The notes: generated by a model not told the origin, from the letters alone. Numbered from the stretch's first letter, positions 17,126 to 28,583 are shown. The stretch is 64,000 nt of DNA from Streptomyces dengpaensis (GCF_002946835.1 NZ_CP026652.1:7564001-7628000), one strand, 5' to 3'. Numbers and translations are program-made.

Positions 17126-17778
17126 CTCGCGTCGGGTGTGGCGTTCCCCGCGCCGGGCGCGGTGCGCGAGGCCTTGCGGCTCGGGATGATCCCGTCCACC
17201 AGTCCGTACGCCAACGCCGCCTGGGCGTCGAGGATCTTGTCCCGCTCGATGTCGGCGGCGACTTGCTCAGGGTTCTGCCCCGTATGCCGTACGAGCATGT
17301 CCTCCAGCACCTTCCGCGTGCGCGTCAAATCCTGGGCCTGGATGGCCAGATCGCTCGTCTGGCCCTGGATCGGCTCGGCGATCGACGGCTGGTGGATGAG
17401 CACGCGCGCACCCGGCAGCGCGAACCGTTTGCCCGGGGTGCCCGCGGCCAGCAGGACGGCCGCGGCCGACGCCGCCTGCCCCAGGCAGACCGTCTCCACG
17501 TCGCAGGACACGAACTGCATCGTGTCGTAGACCGCCGACATGGCGCTGAACGAGCCGCCGGGGGAGTTGATGTACAGCGAGATGTCCCGGTCCGGCGCCT
17601 GGTACTCGAGGTGCATGAACTGCGCCATCACGTCGTTCGCCGACGTGTCGTCGATCGGCGTTCCGAGGAAGACGATCCGCTCGTCGAGCAGCTTTGAGTA
17701 CGGATCCAGAGTCCGGTTTCCCGTGCTGGTCCGTTCGGTGAACTCGGGCAGGACGTAGCGGGCGGACGGTGCATTCAT
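17122..17778 (-). CDS. clpP: ATP-dependent Clp protease proteolytic subunit
   Basis: A 218-residue serine protease subunit that forms the tetradecameric chamber used by ClpX or ClpC ATPases. The catalytic triad is visible: Ser104 in [11 protein letters not shown], His129 in VLIHQPS and Asp180 in [25 protein letters not shown] is the family signature. GAGGAGG precedes the ATG. Streptomyces has about five clpP genes, mostly in pairs; this copy has no second clpP beside it, resembling the solitary clpP5-type locus (from memory). It is cotranscribed with the small gene at 16808-17125. Confidence 0.93.
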   Translation of the reverse strand: MNAPSARYVLPEFTERTSTGNRTLDPYSKLLDERIVFLGTPIDDTSANDVMAQFMHLEYQAPDRDISLYINSPGGSFSAMSAVYDTMQFVSCDVETVCLGQAASAAAVLLAAGTPGKRFALPGARVLIHQPSIAEPIQGQTSDLAIQAQDLTRTRKVLEDMLVRHTGQNPEQVAADIERDKILDAQAALAYGLVDGIIPSRKASRTAPGAGNATPDAR

Positions 17779-17846
17779 GGCGCGTGCCTCCTCTGAACGA
17801 CTTCTGCAAAAAATGTACAGGACGTACAGGGCTGGCTGAAGGCTCC

Positions 17847-17859
17847 TCGCTGACAGCGA
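17847..17859. promoter_or_regulatory. palindrome upstream of clpP, resembling a ClgR box
   Basis: TCGCTG and CAGCGA flank a single base, a perfect 6-1-6 palindrome 69 bp upstream of the clpP start. It contains CGC-N5-GCG, which resembles sites bound by the actinobacterial Clp regulator ClgR. The match is partial, and binding is inferred. Confidence 0.4.
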
Positions 17860-17894
17860 AAGACCCCGGGGAGCGAGCTGCTCCGCGGGGTCTT
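17860..17894. terminator. strong hairpin between clpP and the antitoxin gene
   Basis: AAGACCCC (17860-17867) pairs with GGGGTCTT (17887-17894), with further GC pairing inside (GGGAGC with GCTCC). No gene reads into it within the window, because clpP and the antitoxin gene diverge. It may end an antisense or short transcript, or be a leader structure. Confidence 0.5.
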
Positions 17895-18015
17895 CGGGTG
17901 CGGTGAGAGGTTCGGTACGCGGGCGCCTTGATCGCCGGAATGAATCGTTTTCGGATGATCTGCACTAGATTGTCCCCTCTGAAGGGGGTTCGACGGCCGG
18001 TCTAAGCTGGACGGC

Positions 18016-18294
18016 ATGGCCTACGAGATTCCGGTGACGCAAGCCAGGGCTGAGCTCGCCGATCTGATCAACCGCGTGGTGTACGGCGGTGAGCGCGTTG
18101 TCGTGACGCGGCACGGGAAGCCTCTCGTCGCCCTGGTCTCCGCCGCCGACCTGGAGCGCCTCGAAGAGGTCCAGGAACCCGCGGACGAGCAGGTGATCAG
18201 CTCCCTCTCCAGCGTGCGCGACGTCGCTTCCGCGCCACGCGAGCGCCAGCGGTTCGGTATCGCGGCGGAGCACCGGGGGCCCAACGCCTCGTAA
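18016..18294 (+). CDS. Phd/YefM-type antitoxin, no adjacent toxin
   Basis: A 92-residue protein of the prevent-host-death family. The N-terminal YEIPVTQARAELADLINRVV and ERVVVTRHGKPLVALVSAAD are the DNA-binding antitoxin core. The C-terminal part (EPADEQVISSLSSVRDVASA) would be the toxin-binding tail. These antitoxins repress their own operon and neutralise RelE/Doc/YoeB-type toxins. No toxin gene follows; the next sequence is a decayed membrane-protein gene on the other strand. It is a solitary antitoxin or a transcription regulator co-opted from one. Confidence 0.85.
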   Translation: MAYEIPVTQARAELADLINRVVYGGERVVVTRHGKPLVALVSAADLERLEEVQEPADEQVISSLSSVRDVASAPRERQRFGIAAEHRGPNAS

Positions 18295-18306
18295 GGTGCG
18301 CGGCGG

Positions 18307-19118
18307 TCAGCCCACCAGCGCGGGCTCCCGCTCGGCGACCGCCTTCGTGGGCGTCCCGCGTCGCTGAGCGCGCTGCCCAGCAGGACCGCGCCCGGGCCGA
18401 GCACGGCCCACCAGGCCAGGGTCAGCGCGGGCCCGGCCGCCACGGCACCGTCGAAGTGCGACACCGAGCGCAGCAGCGTCGCGCCCGCGCCCGGCGGCAG
18501 CCACTGACCGATCGTCCCGACCGGCTCGGGCAGCATCTGCGAAGCCGAGGAGGCCCCGGAGAACGGGTTGCCGAGCAGCATCACCACCAACCCGGCGAGC
18601 CCGATGCCGGGAGGACCGAGCAGCGCGGCGAGCCCGGCGATGGCGGCGCTCACGGCCAGGGTCGACAGCCCGAGCACCGCGGCCTCCAGCCACCGGTCGC
18701 CGGTGAGGACCCCCAGCCAGCTGTGCGCGAGCGCGGCCGTGACCGCGCCGACGAGCGCCGCGGCGCCGGCCGACGCGGTGACGGCGCGTGCGCCGCGCAG
18801 CCCGAGGAGCGTCACGGTGGCTCCCGCGCCGATGCCGACCAGCGCGAGGGGCAGCACGCTCGCGCCCAGGGCCGCGCCGCGCGGGTCCTCGGCGGGGGCG
18901 GGCACGACGTCGGTGGTGGTCACCTTCGTGCCCTCGGGGGCCTGCTCGGCCACCGCCTGCTGGAGCAGCTGGGCGACGAGCGGGCTCGCCGCGGAGGCGG
19001 TCAGCAGCTTGGGCCCCCGCGGGGTGGCGACGACCGCGCCGTATACGGTCCGGCCCTCGATGGCGTCCCGGGCGGCGGCCTCGTCGGCGTAGCGGTGGAC
19101 GTCGAAGGCGCCCGGGAT
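18307..19118 (-). pseudogene. decayed membrane protein (ABC-2/YhgE-like), 5' deleted and 3' frameshifted
   Basis: The reading frame encodes RYADEAAARDAIEGRTVYGA, then hydrophobic helices (SVLPLALVGIGAGATVTLLG and others) and a C-terminal membrane part, typical of actinobacterial ABC-2-like permeases. The normal N-terminus with its first transmembrane helix is missing: sequence before GAFDVHRYADEA is unrelated. Near the end the frame runs past LSDAGRP into RRRSP, while the expected tail (TKAVAEREPALVG, stop at 18307) is in another frame, which implies a one-base change near 18355. It was probably divergent from the TetR remnant beside it. Confidence 0.7.
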
Positions 19119-19124
19119 GCCGAC

Positions 19125-19268
19125 GCCGACGCCATGGCGCGGACGATGATCGCGCTCGCGCAGGGATTCGCGGGGCAGATGGCTGTCTTCGGCGTCGTAC
19201 CGACGGAGGTTCTCCGGGACGGTCTGCGGGCCCTGATGAGCAGGAGCGCGCCCGCCGCGCGGCCGTGA
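19125..19268 (+). pseudogene. C-terminal remnant of a TetR-family regulator
   Basis: The + frame ends in DADAMARTMIALAQGFAGQM and AVFGVVPTEVLRDGLRALMS, a typical TetR ligand-domain C-terminus. No helix-turn-helix or start precedes it; upstream in this frame is only antisense of the membrane gene. The join falls at about 19113-19130. A single deletion removed the shared promoter and the 5' ends of both divergent genes. Confidence 0.7.
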
Positions 19269-19399
19269 AGGGAGCAGGGGCCGTTTAACGTCCTTGAAAC
19301 TCCGGCCAACTAGCGTGCCCATCCACGCCACCAGGGGTTTTGGTGGCTGCGGCCACCGGACCCCGCACGGTCCGGAGTAGGACTGTGAGGTGGGACGCC

Positions 19400-19702
19400 G
19401 TGCATTTGACCCCGCACGAGCAAGAGAGGCTGCTGATTCACGTGGCCGCCGACGTGGCCGAGAAGCGGCGGGCCCGCGGGCTGAAACTGAACCACCCCGA
19501 GGCCGTCGCGCTCATCACGTCGCACATCCTCGAAGGCGCGCGGGACGGCCGTACCGTCGCCGAACTGATGTCCTCCGGACGCAAGATCCTCACCCGGGAC
19601 GACGTCATGGGGGGCATCCCCGAGATGATCCACGACGTCCAGGTCGAGGCGACCTTCCCGGACGGCACGAAGCTCGTCACCGTCCACGACCCGATCGTCT
19701 GA
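19400..19702 (+). CDS. ureA: urease gamma subunit
   Basis: A 100-residue structural subunit of the nickel enzyme that hydrolyses urea to ammonia and carbamate. It matches UreA along its length: [19 protein letters not shown], the [10 protein letters not shown] box, and [19 protein letters not shown] near the C-terminus. The GTG at 19400 gives the usual HLTPHEQ start; an in-frame GTG five codons upstream is possible. It is the first gene of ureA-B-C-F-G-D and is separated by 11 bp from ureB. Confidence 0.96.
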   Translation: MHLTPHEQERLLIHVAADVAEKRRARGLKLNHPEAVALITSHILEGARDGRTVAELMSSGRKILTRDDVMGGIPEMIHDVQVEATFPDGTKLVTVHDPIV

Positions 19703-19713
19703 GGGGCGGTTCG

Positions 19714-20025
19714 ATGATTCCCGGAGAGATCCTGTTCGCGGACGGACCCGTCGCGTACAACGAGGGCCGTGAGGTCACCCGGCTGACCGTCCTGAACGCC
19801 GCCGACCGGCCCGTCCAGGTCGGCTCCCACTACCACTTCGCCGAGGCCAACCCCGGTCTGGACTTCGACCGCGCCGCCGCGCGCGGCAAGCGGCTCAACG
19901 TCGCCGCCGGCACCGCCGTGCGCTTTGAGCCCGGCATCCCCGTCGACGTCGAACTCGTTCCGCTCGCCGGCGCCCGCGTGGTGCCCGGACTGCGCGGTGA
20001 GACCGGAGGTGCCCTCGATGCCTGA
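19714..20025 (+). CDS. ureB: urease beta subunit
   Basis: A 103-residue structural subunit. [20 protein letters not shown] and the conserved [18 protein letters not shown] segment identify UreB, and GTAVRFEPG is the second signature. GAGGGG precedes the ATG. Its stop overlaps the ureC start by 8 bp (ATGCCTGA). Confidence 0.97.
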   Translation: MIPGEILFADGPVAYNEGREVTRLTVLNAADRPVQVGSHYHFAEANPGLDFDRAAARGKRLNVAAGTAVRFEPGIPVDVELVPLAGARVVPGLRGETGGALDA

Positions 20026-21739
20026 GATCTCGCGTGCCGCGTACGCCGATCTGTTCGGCCCCACCACCGGCGACCGCATCCGGCTCGCCGACACCGATCT
20101 GCTCGTCGAGATCGAGGAGGACCGTTCCGGCGGGCCCGGACTCGCCGGTGACGAGGCGGTGTTCGGCGGTGGCAAGGTCATCCGCGAATCCATGGGCCAG
20201 GCGCGTGCCACGCGCGCGGACGGCACCCCGGACACGGTCGTCACGGGTGTCGTGATCATCGACCACTGGGGGATCGTCAAGGCCGACGTCGGCATCCGGG
20301 ACGGCCGGATCACCGGCATCGGCAAGGCCGGCAACCCGGACACCATGGACGGTGTCCACCCCGACCTGGTGATCGGTCCGGAGACGGAGATCATCGCGGG
20401 CAACGGGCGGATCCTGACCGCCGGCGCCATCGACGCGCACGTCCACCTGATCTGCCCGCAGATCGCCGACGAGGCGCTCGCCGCCGGGATCACGACGCTG
20501 GTCGGCGGCGGCACAGGCCCCGCCGAGGGCTCCAAGGCGACCACCGTGACGCCCGGGCCCTGGCATCTGGCCCGGATGCTGGAAGCGATGGAGGAGTACC
20601 CCCTTAACTTCGGTCTGCTCGGCAAGGGCAACACCGTCTCGCACGACGCGATGCTCTCGCAGATCCGGGGCGGCGCGCTCGGTCTGAAGATTCATGAGGA
20701 CTGGGGCTCGACGCCCGCGGCGATCGACGCCGCGCTCACCGTGGCCGACCGCACGGGCATTCAGGTCGCGATCCACACGGACACCCTCAACGAGGCCGGG
20801 TTCGTCGGCGACACGCTCGCCGCGATCGGCGGCCGCGGCATCCACGCGTACCACACCGAGGGTGCGGGCGGCGGGCACGCGCCGGACATCATGACCGTGG
20901 TCTCCGAGCCGCATGTGCTGCCCAGTTCCACCAACCCGACCCGGCCCTACACCGTCAACACCGCCGAGGAACACCTCGACATGCTGATGGTGTGCCACCA
21001 CCTGAACCCGGCCGTTCCGGAGGACCTCGCCTTCGCCGAGTCGCGGATCCGGCCGTCGACGATCGGCGCCGAGGACATCCTGCACGACCTGGGCGCCATC
21101 TCGATCATCTCGTCCGACTCCCAGGCCATGGGGCGCGTCGGCGAGGTCATCATGCGGACCTGGCAGACGGCCCATGTCATGAAGCGGCGGCGCGGTGCGC
21201 TTCCCGGTGACGGGCGCGCTGACAATCACCGGGTGCGGCGGTACGTCGCGAAGTACACGATCAACCCCGCGCTCGCGCAGGGGCTCGCCCGCGAAATCGG
21301 GTCGATCGAGACCGGCAAGCTCGCCGACCTCGTGCTGTGGGAGCCCGCGTTCTTCGGCGTCAAGCCGCACCTCGTCATCAAGGGCGGGCAGATCGCGTAC
21401 GCGCAGATGGGCGACGCCAACGCGTCCATTCCGACGCCCCAGCCGATTCTGCCCCGGCCGATGTACGGGGCGATCGGGCGGGCCCCCGCCTCGAACTCGT
21501 TCAACTTCGTGGCGCCGCTGGCCATGGAGGACGGGCTGCCGGAGCGGCTCCAGCTCGGGAAGCGGTTCGTCGCCATCGAGTCGACGCGCGGGGTGACCAA
21601 GGCCGACATGCGCGAGAACTTCGCCAGGCCGAGCGTGCGGGTCGATCCCGACAGCTTCGCCGTACACATCGACGGGGAGCTGGTCGAGGCGACACCCGCC
21701 GCCGAACTGCCCATGGCCCAGCGTTACTTCCTCTTCTGA
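20018..21739 (+). CDS. ureC: urease alpha (catalytic) subunit
   Basis: A 573-residue catalytic subunit holding the dinickel site. The nickel ligands are in DAHVHLI; the carbamylated lysine is in [12 protein letters not shown]; further ligand and gate residues are in [14 protein letters not shown], and the flap region [20 protein letters not shown] carries the catalytic histidine. Length is normal for the family. GGAGG lies upstream of the ATG. It is translationally coupled to ureB before and ureF after (TGATG). Confidence 0.97.
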   Translation: MPEISRAAYADLFGPTTGDRIRLADTDLLVEIEEDRSGGPGLAGDEAVFGGGKVIRESMGQARATRADGTPDTVVTGVVIIDHWGIVKADVGIRDGRITGIGKAGNPDTMDGVHPDLVIGPETEIIAGNGRILTAGAIDAHVHLICPQIADEALAAGITTLVGGGTGPAEGSKATTVTPGPWHLARMLEAMEEYPLNFGLLGKGNTVSHDAMLSQIRGGALGLKIHEDWGSTPAAIDAALTVADRTGIQVAIHTDTLNEAGFVGDTLAAIGGRGIHAYHTEGAGGGHAPDIMTVVSEPHVLPSSTNPTRPYTVNTAEEHLDMLMVCHHLNPAVPEDLAFAESRIRPSTIGAEDILHDLGAISIISSDSQAMGRVGEVIMRTWQTAHVMKRRRGALPGDGRADNHRVRRYVAKYTINPALAQGLAREIGSIETGKLADLVLWEPAFFGVKPHLVIKGGQIAYAQMGDANASIPTPQPILPRPMYGAIGRAPASNSFNFVAPLAMEDGLPERLQLGKRFVAIESTRGVTKADMRENFARPSVRVDPDSFAVHIDGELVEATPAAELPMAQRYFLF

Positions 21740-22413
21740 TGTCCCGCGCGGCACTGCTCGTTCTGGCCGACGGCCGCTTTCCCGCCGGGGGGCATGCCCA
21801 CTCCGGCGGGGCCGAGGCGGCCGTCAAGGCCGGGCGGATCACCGGGGCGGCGAGTCTGGAGGACTTCTGCCGGGGCCGGCTGCGTACGGCCGGACTCGTG
21901 TCGGCCTCGCTGGCCGCGGCGGGGGCTCTCGGGGTCGACCCGGTGGCGCTGGACGCCGCCGCGGATGCTCGTACGCCGTCGGCCGCGCTGCGGGTTGCCG
22001 CCCGGCGGCTGGGGCGGCAGTTGATGCGGGCGGCCCGGGCCACGTGGCCTTCGGCCGAGCTCGATGCGGTGGCTCGGGCGTTTCCCAAGGGGGCACATCA
22101 GCCGGTGGTGTTGGGGGTGGCGGCTCGGGGGGCCGGGCTGGGGGCGGATGATGCCGCGTACTGCTCCGCGTACGAGTGTGTGAGTGGGCCGGCTACTGCC
22201 ACCGTGCGGTTGCTGAGTCTTGACCCGTTCGATGCGACGGCGGTTCTTGCCCGGCTTGCGCCTGAGGTGGACGTCGTCGCCCACGAGGCGGCGTCCGCCG
22301 CGCGGCGTGCTCTCGACGAAGGGGTTGAGGTTCTGCCTGCGGCTTCGGCTCCGCTGCTGGAAATCAGTGCGGAGTCGCATGCCGCTTGGGCTGTACGTCT
22401 GTTCGCGTCGTAG
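21739..22413 (+). CDS. ureF: urease accessory protein UreF
   Basis: A 224-residue helical GTPase-regulating chaperone that works with UreD and UreG in loading nickel and CO2 into apo-urease. The N-terminal LLVLADGRFPAGGHAHSGG is the UreF signature, and FPKGAHQPVVLGVAARGAGL lies in the middle. The ATG overlaps the ureC stop. A Streptomyces intergenic repeat separates it from ureG by 149 bp. No ureE gene is present, which is usual for Streptomyces operons. Confidence 0.95.
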   Translation: MSRAALLVLADGRFPAGGHAHSGGAEAAVKAGRITGAASLEDFCRGRLRTAGLVSASLAAAGALGVDPVALDAAADARTPSAALRVAARRLGRQLMRAARATWPSAELDAVARAFPKGAHQPVVLGVAARGAGLGADDAAYCSAYECVSGPATATVRLLSLDPFDATAVLARLAPEVDVVAHEAASAARRALDEGVEVLPAASAPLLEISAESHAAWAVRLFAS

Positions 22414-22428
22414 TAAGGGCTTCGCCCC

Positions 22429-22525
22429 CTCCGCCCCTACCCGTCCCGTACCTGGGGGGCTCTGCCCCCCAGACCCCCCGTATCGGCCTGAACGGCCACG
22501 TCCTCAAACGCCGGACGGGCTAGTT
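22429..22525. repeat. Streptomyces-type intergenic palindromic repeat inside the ure operon
   Basis: The 149-bp ureF-ureG gap contains a perfect 9-bp stem, CTGGGGGGC (22452-22460) with GCCCCCCAG (22464-22472) around a 3-nt loop. It is followed by CGGCCTGAACGGCC and CTCAAACGCCGGACGGGCT, a motif I know to be widely repeated between Streptomyces genes. It may damp or stabilise the operon mRNA. The remaining operon genes are overlapping, so this gap is exceptional. Confidence 0.7.
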
Positions 22526-22562
22526 GCATCCGGCCGGGGCTGAAACGTTTGGAGTCCTTTTC

Positions 22563-23240
22563 ATGCATCTTGACCACTTCCACCACGGGCCCTCCGCCAT
22601 CAGTGCCGACGCCCATCGTCCCGACGGATCGCGGCGTGCCCTGCGGATCGGGCTCGGTGGGCCCGTCGGGTCCGGGAAGACCGCCACCGTTGCCGCGCTC
22701 TGCCAGGCCCTGCGGGATGAGTTGTCCCTCGCCGTCGTCACCAATGACATCTACACGCGCGAGGACGCCGAATTCCTGCTGCGGGAGGCCGTGCTGCCGC
22801 CCGAGCGGATCACCGCCGTGGAGACGGGGGCCTGTCCGCACACCGCGATCCGGGACGACATCTCCGCCAACCTCGAAGCCGTCGAGGACTTGGAGGACGA
22901 GGTCGGGCCGCTGGACCTCGTCCTCGTCGAGTCCGGTGGCGACAACCTCACCGCGACCTTCTCCAAGGGGCTCGTCGACGCGCAGATCTTCGTGATCGAC
23001 GTGGCAGGCGGTGACGACATTCCGAGGAAGGGCGGCCCGGGCGTCACCACCGCCGATCTGCTCGTGGTCAACAAGACCGACCTCGCGCCGTACGTCGGGT
23101 CCGATCTGGGGCGGATGGCGGCCGATGCCAAGGCGCAGCGGGCCGAACTGCCCGTCGTGTTCCAGTCGCTGCGGGCCGAGGGCGGGGTCGCGGATGTCGC
23201 CGAGTGGGTGCGGGCGCGGCTCGTCGCGTGGACGGCATGA
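22563..23240 (+). CDS. ureG: urease accessory GTPase UreG
   Basis: A 225-residue SIMIBI-class GTPase that drives nickel insertion. Visible features are the P-loop [12 protein letters not shown], the metal-binding CPH in [14 protein letters not shown], the ESGGDNL box, and the [10 protein letters not shown] guanine-specificity motif. The N-terminal HLDHFHHG is histidine-rich, as in many UreG proteins that lack UreE. The start at 22563 has GGAG upstream. Confidence 0.96.
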   Translation: MHLDHFHHGPSAISADAHRPDGSRRALRIGLGGPVGSGKTATVAALCQALRDELSLAVVTNDIYTREDAEFLLREAVLPPERITAVETGACPHTAIRDDISANLEAVEDLEDEVGPLDLVLVESGGDNLTATFSKGLVDAQIFVIDVAGGDDIPRKGGPGVTTADLLVVNKTDLAPYVGSDLGRMAADAKAQRAELPVVFQSLRAEGGVADVAEWVRARLVAWTA

Positions 23241-23995
23241 CGACAGCGGGAGTGCGGGCCACGGCGCGGATGTCCGCGCGGGACGACGGGCGGGGCGGGA
23301 CCTCGCTGCCTGTGCTGGAAGGAGACGGGCCGCTCGCCCTGCGTCGCACCCGGGCCAGGGGTTCCGAGGCGCGCGTGATGCTCGTCGGGGCGATGAGCGG
23401 TCCGCTCGGCGGCGATCACTTCACCGTCGAGGCGGAGGTGGCCGAGGGTGCGCGGCTGCACGTCGGGTCGGCCGCAGCCACCATCGCGTTGCCTGGGCAG
23501 CACAAGGGGGAGGCGCGCTACGACGTGCGTCTCGCTGTCGCCGACGGTGGCGAACTGTGCTGGCTGCCCGAACAGTTGATCTCCGCGGGTGGCAGTGAAC
23601 TGTCTGTCTCCTCGCGAGTTGACCTGCGGGCGGGCGCTCGGCTCGTCTTCCGGGAGGAGCAGGTGCTCGGGCGGGCCGGTGAGGAACCCGGGCGGCTCAC
23701 CAGTCGTCTGACCGTGCGGCTCGACGGACGGCCGCTGCTCGACCAGGAGTTGGCGTGCGGGCCCGGTGCGCCCGGCGGGTGGGACGGGCCCGCAGTGCTG
23801 GCGGGACAGCGTGCGCTCGGGCAACTCGTTGTCGTACGGCCCGATTTCGGGACGGCGCCGCCTGCGGCGCGGATGCTGGGGGAGTACGCGGCACTCACGC
23901 CGCTCGCCGGGCCAGCCGTGCTCGTGACCGCGCTCGCGCCCGACGCGCTGCGGCTGCGGCGGGTGTTGGACGAGGCGTTGCTCTTGCTCGGCTGA
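23237..23995 (+). CDS. ureD: urease accessory protein UreD/UreH
   Basis: A 252-residue beta-rich chaperone that scaffolds the UreFG complex on apo-urease. [31 protein letters not shown] and [20 protein letters not shown] fit UreD. The ATG overlaps the ureG stop (ATGA). It is the last gene of the operon and convergent with the chitinase; the 184 bp between them hold no further gene. Confidence 0.92.
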   Translation: MTTAGVRATARMSARDDGRGGTSLPVLEGDGPLALRRTRARGSEARVMLVGAMSGPLGGDHFTVEAEVAEGARLHVGSAAATIALPGQHKGEARYDVRLAVADGGELCWLPEQLISAGGSELSVSSRVDLRAGARLVFREEQVLGRAGEEPGRLTSRLTVRLDGRPLLDQELACGPGAPGGWDGPAVLAGQRALGQLVVVRPDFGTAPPAARMLGEYAALTPLAGPAVLVTALAPDALRLRRVLDEALLLLG

Positions 23996-24179
23996 GACCC
24001 CGAGTCCGTGCGTGCGGGGCCCGGCGAGCACGGGGGCAGCGTGCATGCGCTGCAGGAGAGCGTCGGCGGTGACGAGGGCTGCCTGGTCATCGCCGGTTTC
24101 GTCGGTCACGGTCCGGTCCTGGCATGCCGCCGCCCGGCGCACGCCGTGCTGTGCGCCGTGCGGCGAGCCGTGCGGCCCG

Positions 24180-25604
24180 TCAGGCCGGGAGCTGGAACTG
24201 CTGGTTGGCGGTCCCGGCGCAGGACCAGATCTGCAGCCGGGCGCCGTTGGCGCTGGACCAGTCGGTGACGTCCAGGCACTTGCCGGCGGCCGGGTTGACC
24301 AGGCTGTCGTTGCTGCCGCGCTGCCAGACCTGCGCGCCGGTGCCGTTGCAGTCGTACAGCTGGATCTTCGTGCCGTTGGCCGTGCCGGCGGCGGTGACGT
24401 CCATGCACTTGCCGAGCGCGCGGATCGTTCCGTCGGAACCGACCGTCCACTGCTGGGCGCTGGTTCCGTTGCAGTCGTACATCTGGACAGCCGTGCCGTT
24501 GGCGGTGTTCGCGCCGGCGACGTCGACGCACTTGCCGCCGTATCCGGTGATCTGGCCGGTGCCGCCGGTGGGCGGGGGCGGCGTGCCGCCGGTCACCGTG
24601 TTGAAGATGCTCGAGAACTGCCAGGCGCTCTGCGACGTGCCGCTACAGCTGTCGGAGAGCGTGCCGTTGGTGGCGCAGCTCTTGTCGCGGCCGATGGCCC
24701 AGAAGGCGAGTTCCTGAATGCCCTTGGACTTGGCGAAGTTGACGAGCGTGGTGGCGTTGCCGGTGGTGAAGATCTCGCTGACGTCGTCGTTGACCCCGAT
24801 CATCGGGGTGTTGCCCTCCATCGCCCACAGCTGGGCGTCGGACTTCTCGGGCCAGATGGCGCCGAGCTGGGCGCGCAGGGCGGTGGCGGCGTCGATGGCC
24901 GCCTTGCCCATGTCCCAGGTTCCGTCGTAGTAGTCCATCGTCATGACGTTGACGAGGTTGACGTTGAGGCCGTTGCTCTTGGCGTTGGAGAGCAGGCCGG
25001 TCGCATTGCCGTCCAGGCCACTCGGCATGACCGGCAGGGTGTACTGCACGTCCAGTCTGCGTCCGGCGGCCGCGTACTCCTGCTGGAGCTGGGCGAGCGC
25101 CTTGTTGCGGCGGTCGTTGGCGCCGGTGTTGGCGATCGCGCTGCCCTCGATGTCGAAGTCCACGCGGGTGAGGTTGAGGGCGTCGATGACCTTCCTGTAC
25201 TGGGTCTTGAGCGAGGACACGTCGGAACAGGCCAGCGCCGGCTCGATGCCCGCTGCACCGCCGAAGGAGACGATGACGTCCCCGCCCGCGGCGCGCAGGG
25301 AGTTGACCGCCGAGGTCCAGCCGGCGTCGGTGACCGGCGTGTTTCCGTTGAACAGGGCGTTGCAGCCGCCGCCGTCGATGACGAAGGCGAGCGTGTAGTA
25401 CTTCAGCCCTGTCGCGTTGCGGGCGTTCGCCATCTCCGACGGCGACTTCCAGGTCTCGATGTAGGGCGCCGCGTACTGGGCGGGGAAGCCGGGCCCGGGG
25501 TTGGCGGCGGCGTTCGCGGGGCCGCCGGTGGCGACGACCGCGGAGGTGGCCAGGGCGAGGACGGCGGGGGCTGTGGCGAGTGCCTTGAGGAGGGATCTGG
25601 TCAC
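24180..25604 (-). CDS. secreted GH18 chitinase with C-terminal ricin-type lectin domain
   Basis: A 474-residue exported enzyme. Residues 1-33 are a signal peptide (ALATAPAVLALATSAVVATG, cut near ANA). Residues about 35-345 form a GH18 barrel whose catalytic motif is VDFDIEG, with Asp149, Asp151 and the acid Glu153. A Pro/Gly/Thr linker (TGGTPPPPTGGTG) leads to a beta-trefoil lectin domain with QxW-like repeats (SAQQWTV, GAQVWQR, NQQFQL). The GTG start has GGAG seven bases upstream. A DasR-like site lies about 82 bp upstream of the start, in keeping with control by GlcNAc-responsive DasR. It should degrade chitin outside the cell. Confidence 0.9.
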   Translation of the reverse strand: MTRSLLKALATAPAVLALATSAVVATGGPANAAANPGPGFPAQYAAPYIETWKSPSEMANARNATGLKYYTLAFVIDGGGCNALFNGNTPVTDAGWTSAVNSLRAAGGDVIVSFGGAAGIEPALACSDVSSLKTQYRKVIDALNLTRVDFDIEGSAIANTGANDRRNKALAQLQQEYAAAGRRLDVQYTLPVMPSGLDGNATGLLSNAKSNGLNVNLVNVMTMDYYDGTWDMGKAAIDAATALRAQLGAIWPEKSDAQLWAMEGNTPMIGVNDDVSEIFTTGNATTLVNFAKSKGIQELAFWAIGRDKSCATNGTLSDSCSGTSQSAWQFSSIFNTVTGGTPPPPTGGTGQITGYGGKCVDVAGANTANGTAVQMYDCNGTSAQQWTVGSDGTIRALGKCMDVTAAGTANGTKIQLYDCNGTGAQVWQRGSNDSLVNPAAGKCLDVTDWSSANGARLQIWSCAGTANQQFQLPA

Positions 25605-25685
25605 AGGACGGCTCCTGTCATGGGTGCACGGGGAGATGCGCGATGTGGGGGCGGCGCCGTGGGTGGGTGCGACGGCCGAAGACGG

Positions 25686-25701
25686 TATGGACTAGACCAG
25701 C
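25686..25701. promoter_or_regulatory. DasR-responsive-element-like site upstream of the chitinase
   Basis: TATGGACTAGACCAGC, read on the minus strand as GCTGGTCTAGTCCATA, agrees with the dre consensus ACTGGTCTAGACCACT at about 12 of 16 positions, including CTGGTCTAG and CCA. It lies 82-97 bp upstream of the chitinase start. DasR represses chitinase genes in Streptomyces until GlcN6P accumulates. Assignment is by motif only. Confidence 0.65.
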
Positions 25702-25837
25702 TCTGCGTCAATGCCCTTTTGTCTGGGCGGAGCTGAGGCTGAGTCGGCCGCTTGGGCGCCTCCGAAGGCAGGCCGGAGGGCGCCGCCGGATCGGTCGTCC
25801 GGTCGGCGGCGCCCCGCCTGCGGTCCGCCGCGGCGGA

Positions 25838-28060
<2,223 letters not shown>

Positions 28061-28193
28061 GGACGACTCCTGTGCCGCGCGGGGCGCGGCGCCGTGGAGG
28101 GGTGGGTACGCGGGCATGCCGAAGCAAGCGACGGCGTAAGGGGGAAGACGGATCGCCGGATAGCGCACTCACCCGGCGACGACGGCGGCTCAG

Positions 28194-28225
28194 AGGTCGG
28201 ACCGACCTTTCTTCATGGCATGAAG
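28194..28225. promoter_or_regulatory. two adjacent perfect palindromes upstream of the beta-helix gene
   Basis: AGGTCGG and CCGACCT flank one base at 28194-28208, and CTTCATG and CATGAAG flank one base at 28211-28225. Both are 7-1-7 palindromes with centres 17 bp apart, 134-165 bp upstream of the beta-helix gene. They look like operators for one or two dimeric regulators. No family is assigned. Confidence 0.5.
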
Positions 28226-28455
28226 TTAGGTTTACGCGGTGTACACGTCAAGAGTTGGGGATGCGAGAGCCGAACCGGGGACACCGCCAGCCACTGCCGG
28301 CCTTCCTGCAGGAGTCGGGCGTTTGAGCAGCTCACAGGCGTCGTCACACAAGTCCGGCGGACGCATCGCGGCCGGCCCCGGTTCAAGACGTGAAAGGACC
28401 GGGGCGCACCCGCTGAGCGCCTGGGCCCAACCACCGTTCCTCACAAGCTCGTTGG
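28226..28455. other. rest of the 523-bp divergent regulatory gap
   Basis: The gap 28061-28583 between the beta-helix gene and the ThuA-type gene carries the palindromes, the DasR-like site and a promoter described separately. In the remaining part I see an 8-bp palindrome GTGTACAC near 28240 and no convincing protein gene or RNA gene. Confidence 0.5.
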
Positions 28456-28502
28456 TGGTCCATACCAAAGTCTTGACGCGGTGGTCCTTCACTCCTTAAA
28501 TC
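28456..28502 (+). promoter_or_regulatory. DasR-like site and promoter of the ThuA-ricin gene
   Basis: TGGTCCATACCA (28456-28467) matches the dre core TGGTCTAGACCA at 10 of 12 positions. It is followed by a -35 TTGACG (28473-28478) and, after 17 bp, TTAAAT (28496-28501). A second TGGTCC lies between the two boxes. Direct TGGTCC-type repeats around the promoter are known from Streptomyces chitinase genes. Repression by DasR is inferred. Confidence 0.55.
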
Positions 28503-28583
28503 AACACGATCAGGCAAAGGTCTCTAACACCCGCACCACCGGCGCCCCTCACCCGCACGCCGCCCCGGGAAGGACCCTCCCCC

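Noticed and set aside
18456..19268. A + strand frame of 270 codons spanning the membrane-gene region
   Set aside because: Only its last 45-50 codons look like a protein (TetR C-terminus); the rest is antisense to the membrane-protein remnant.
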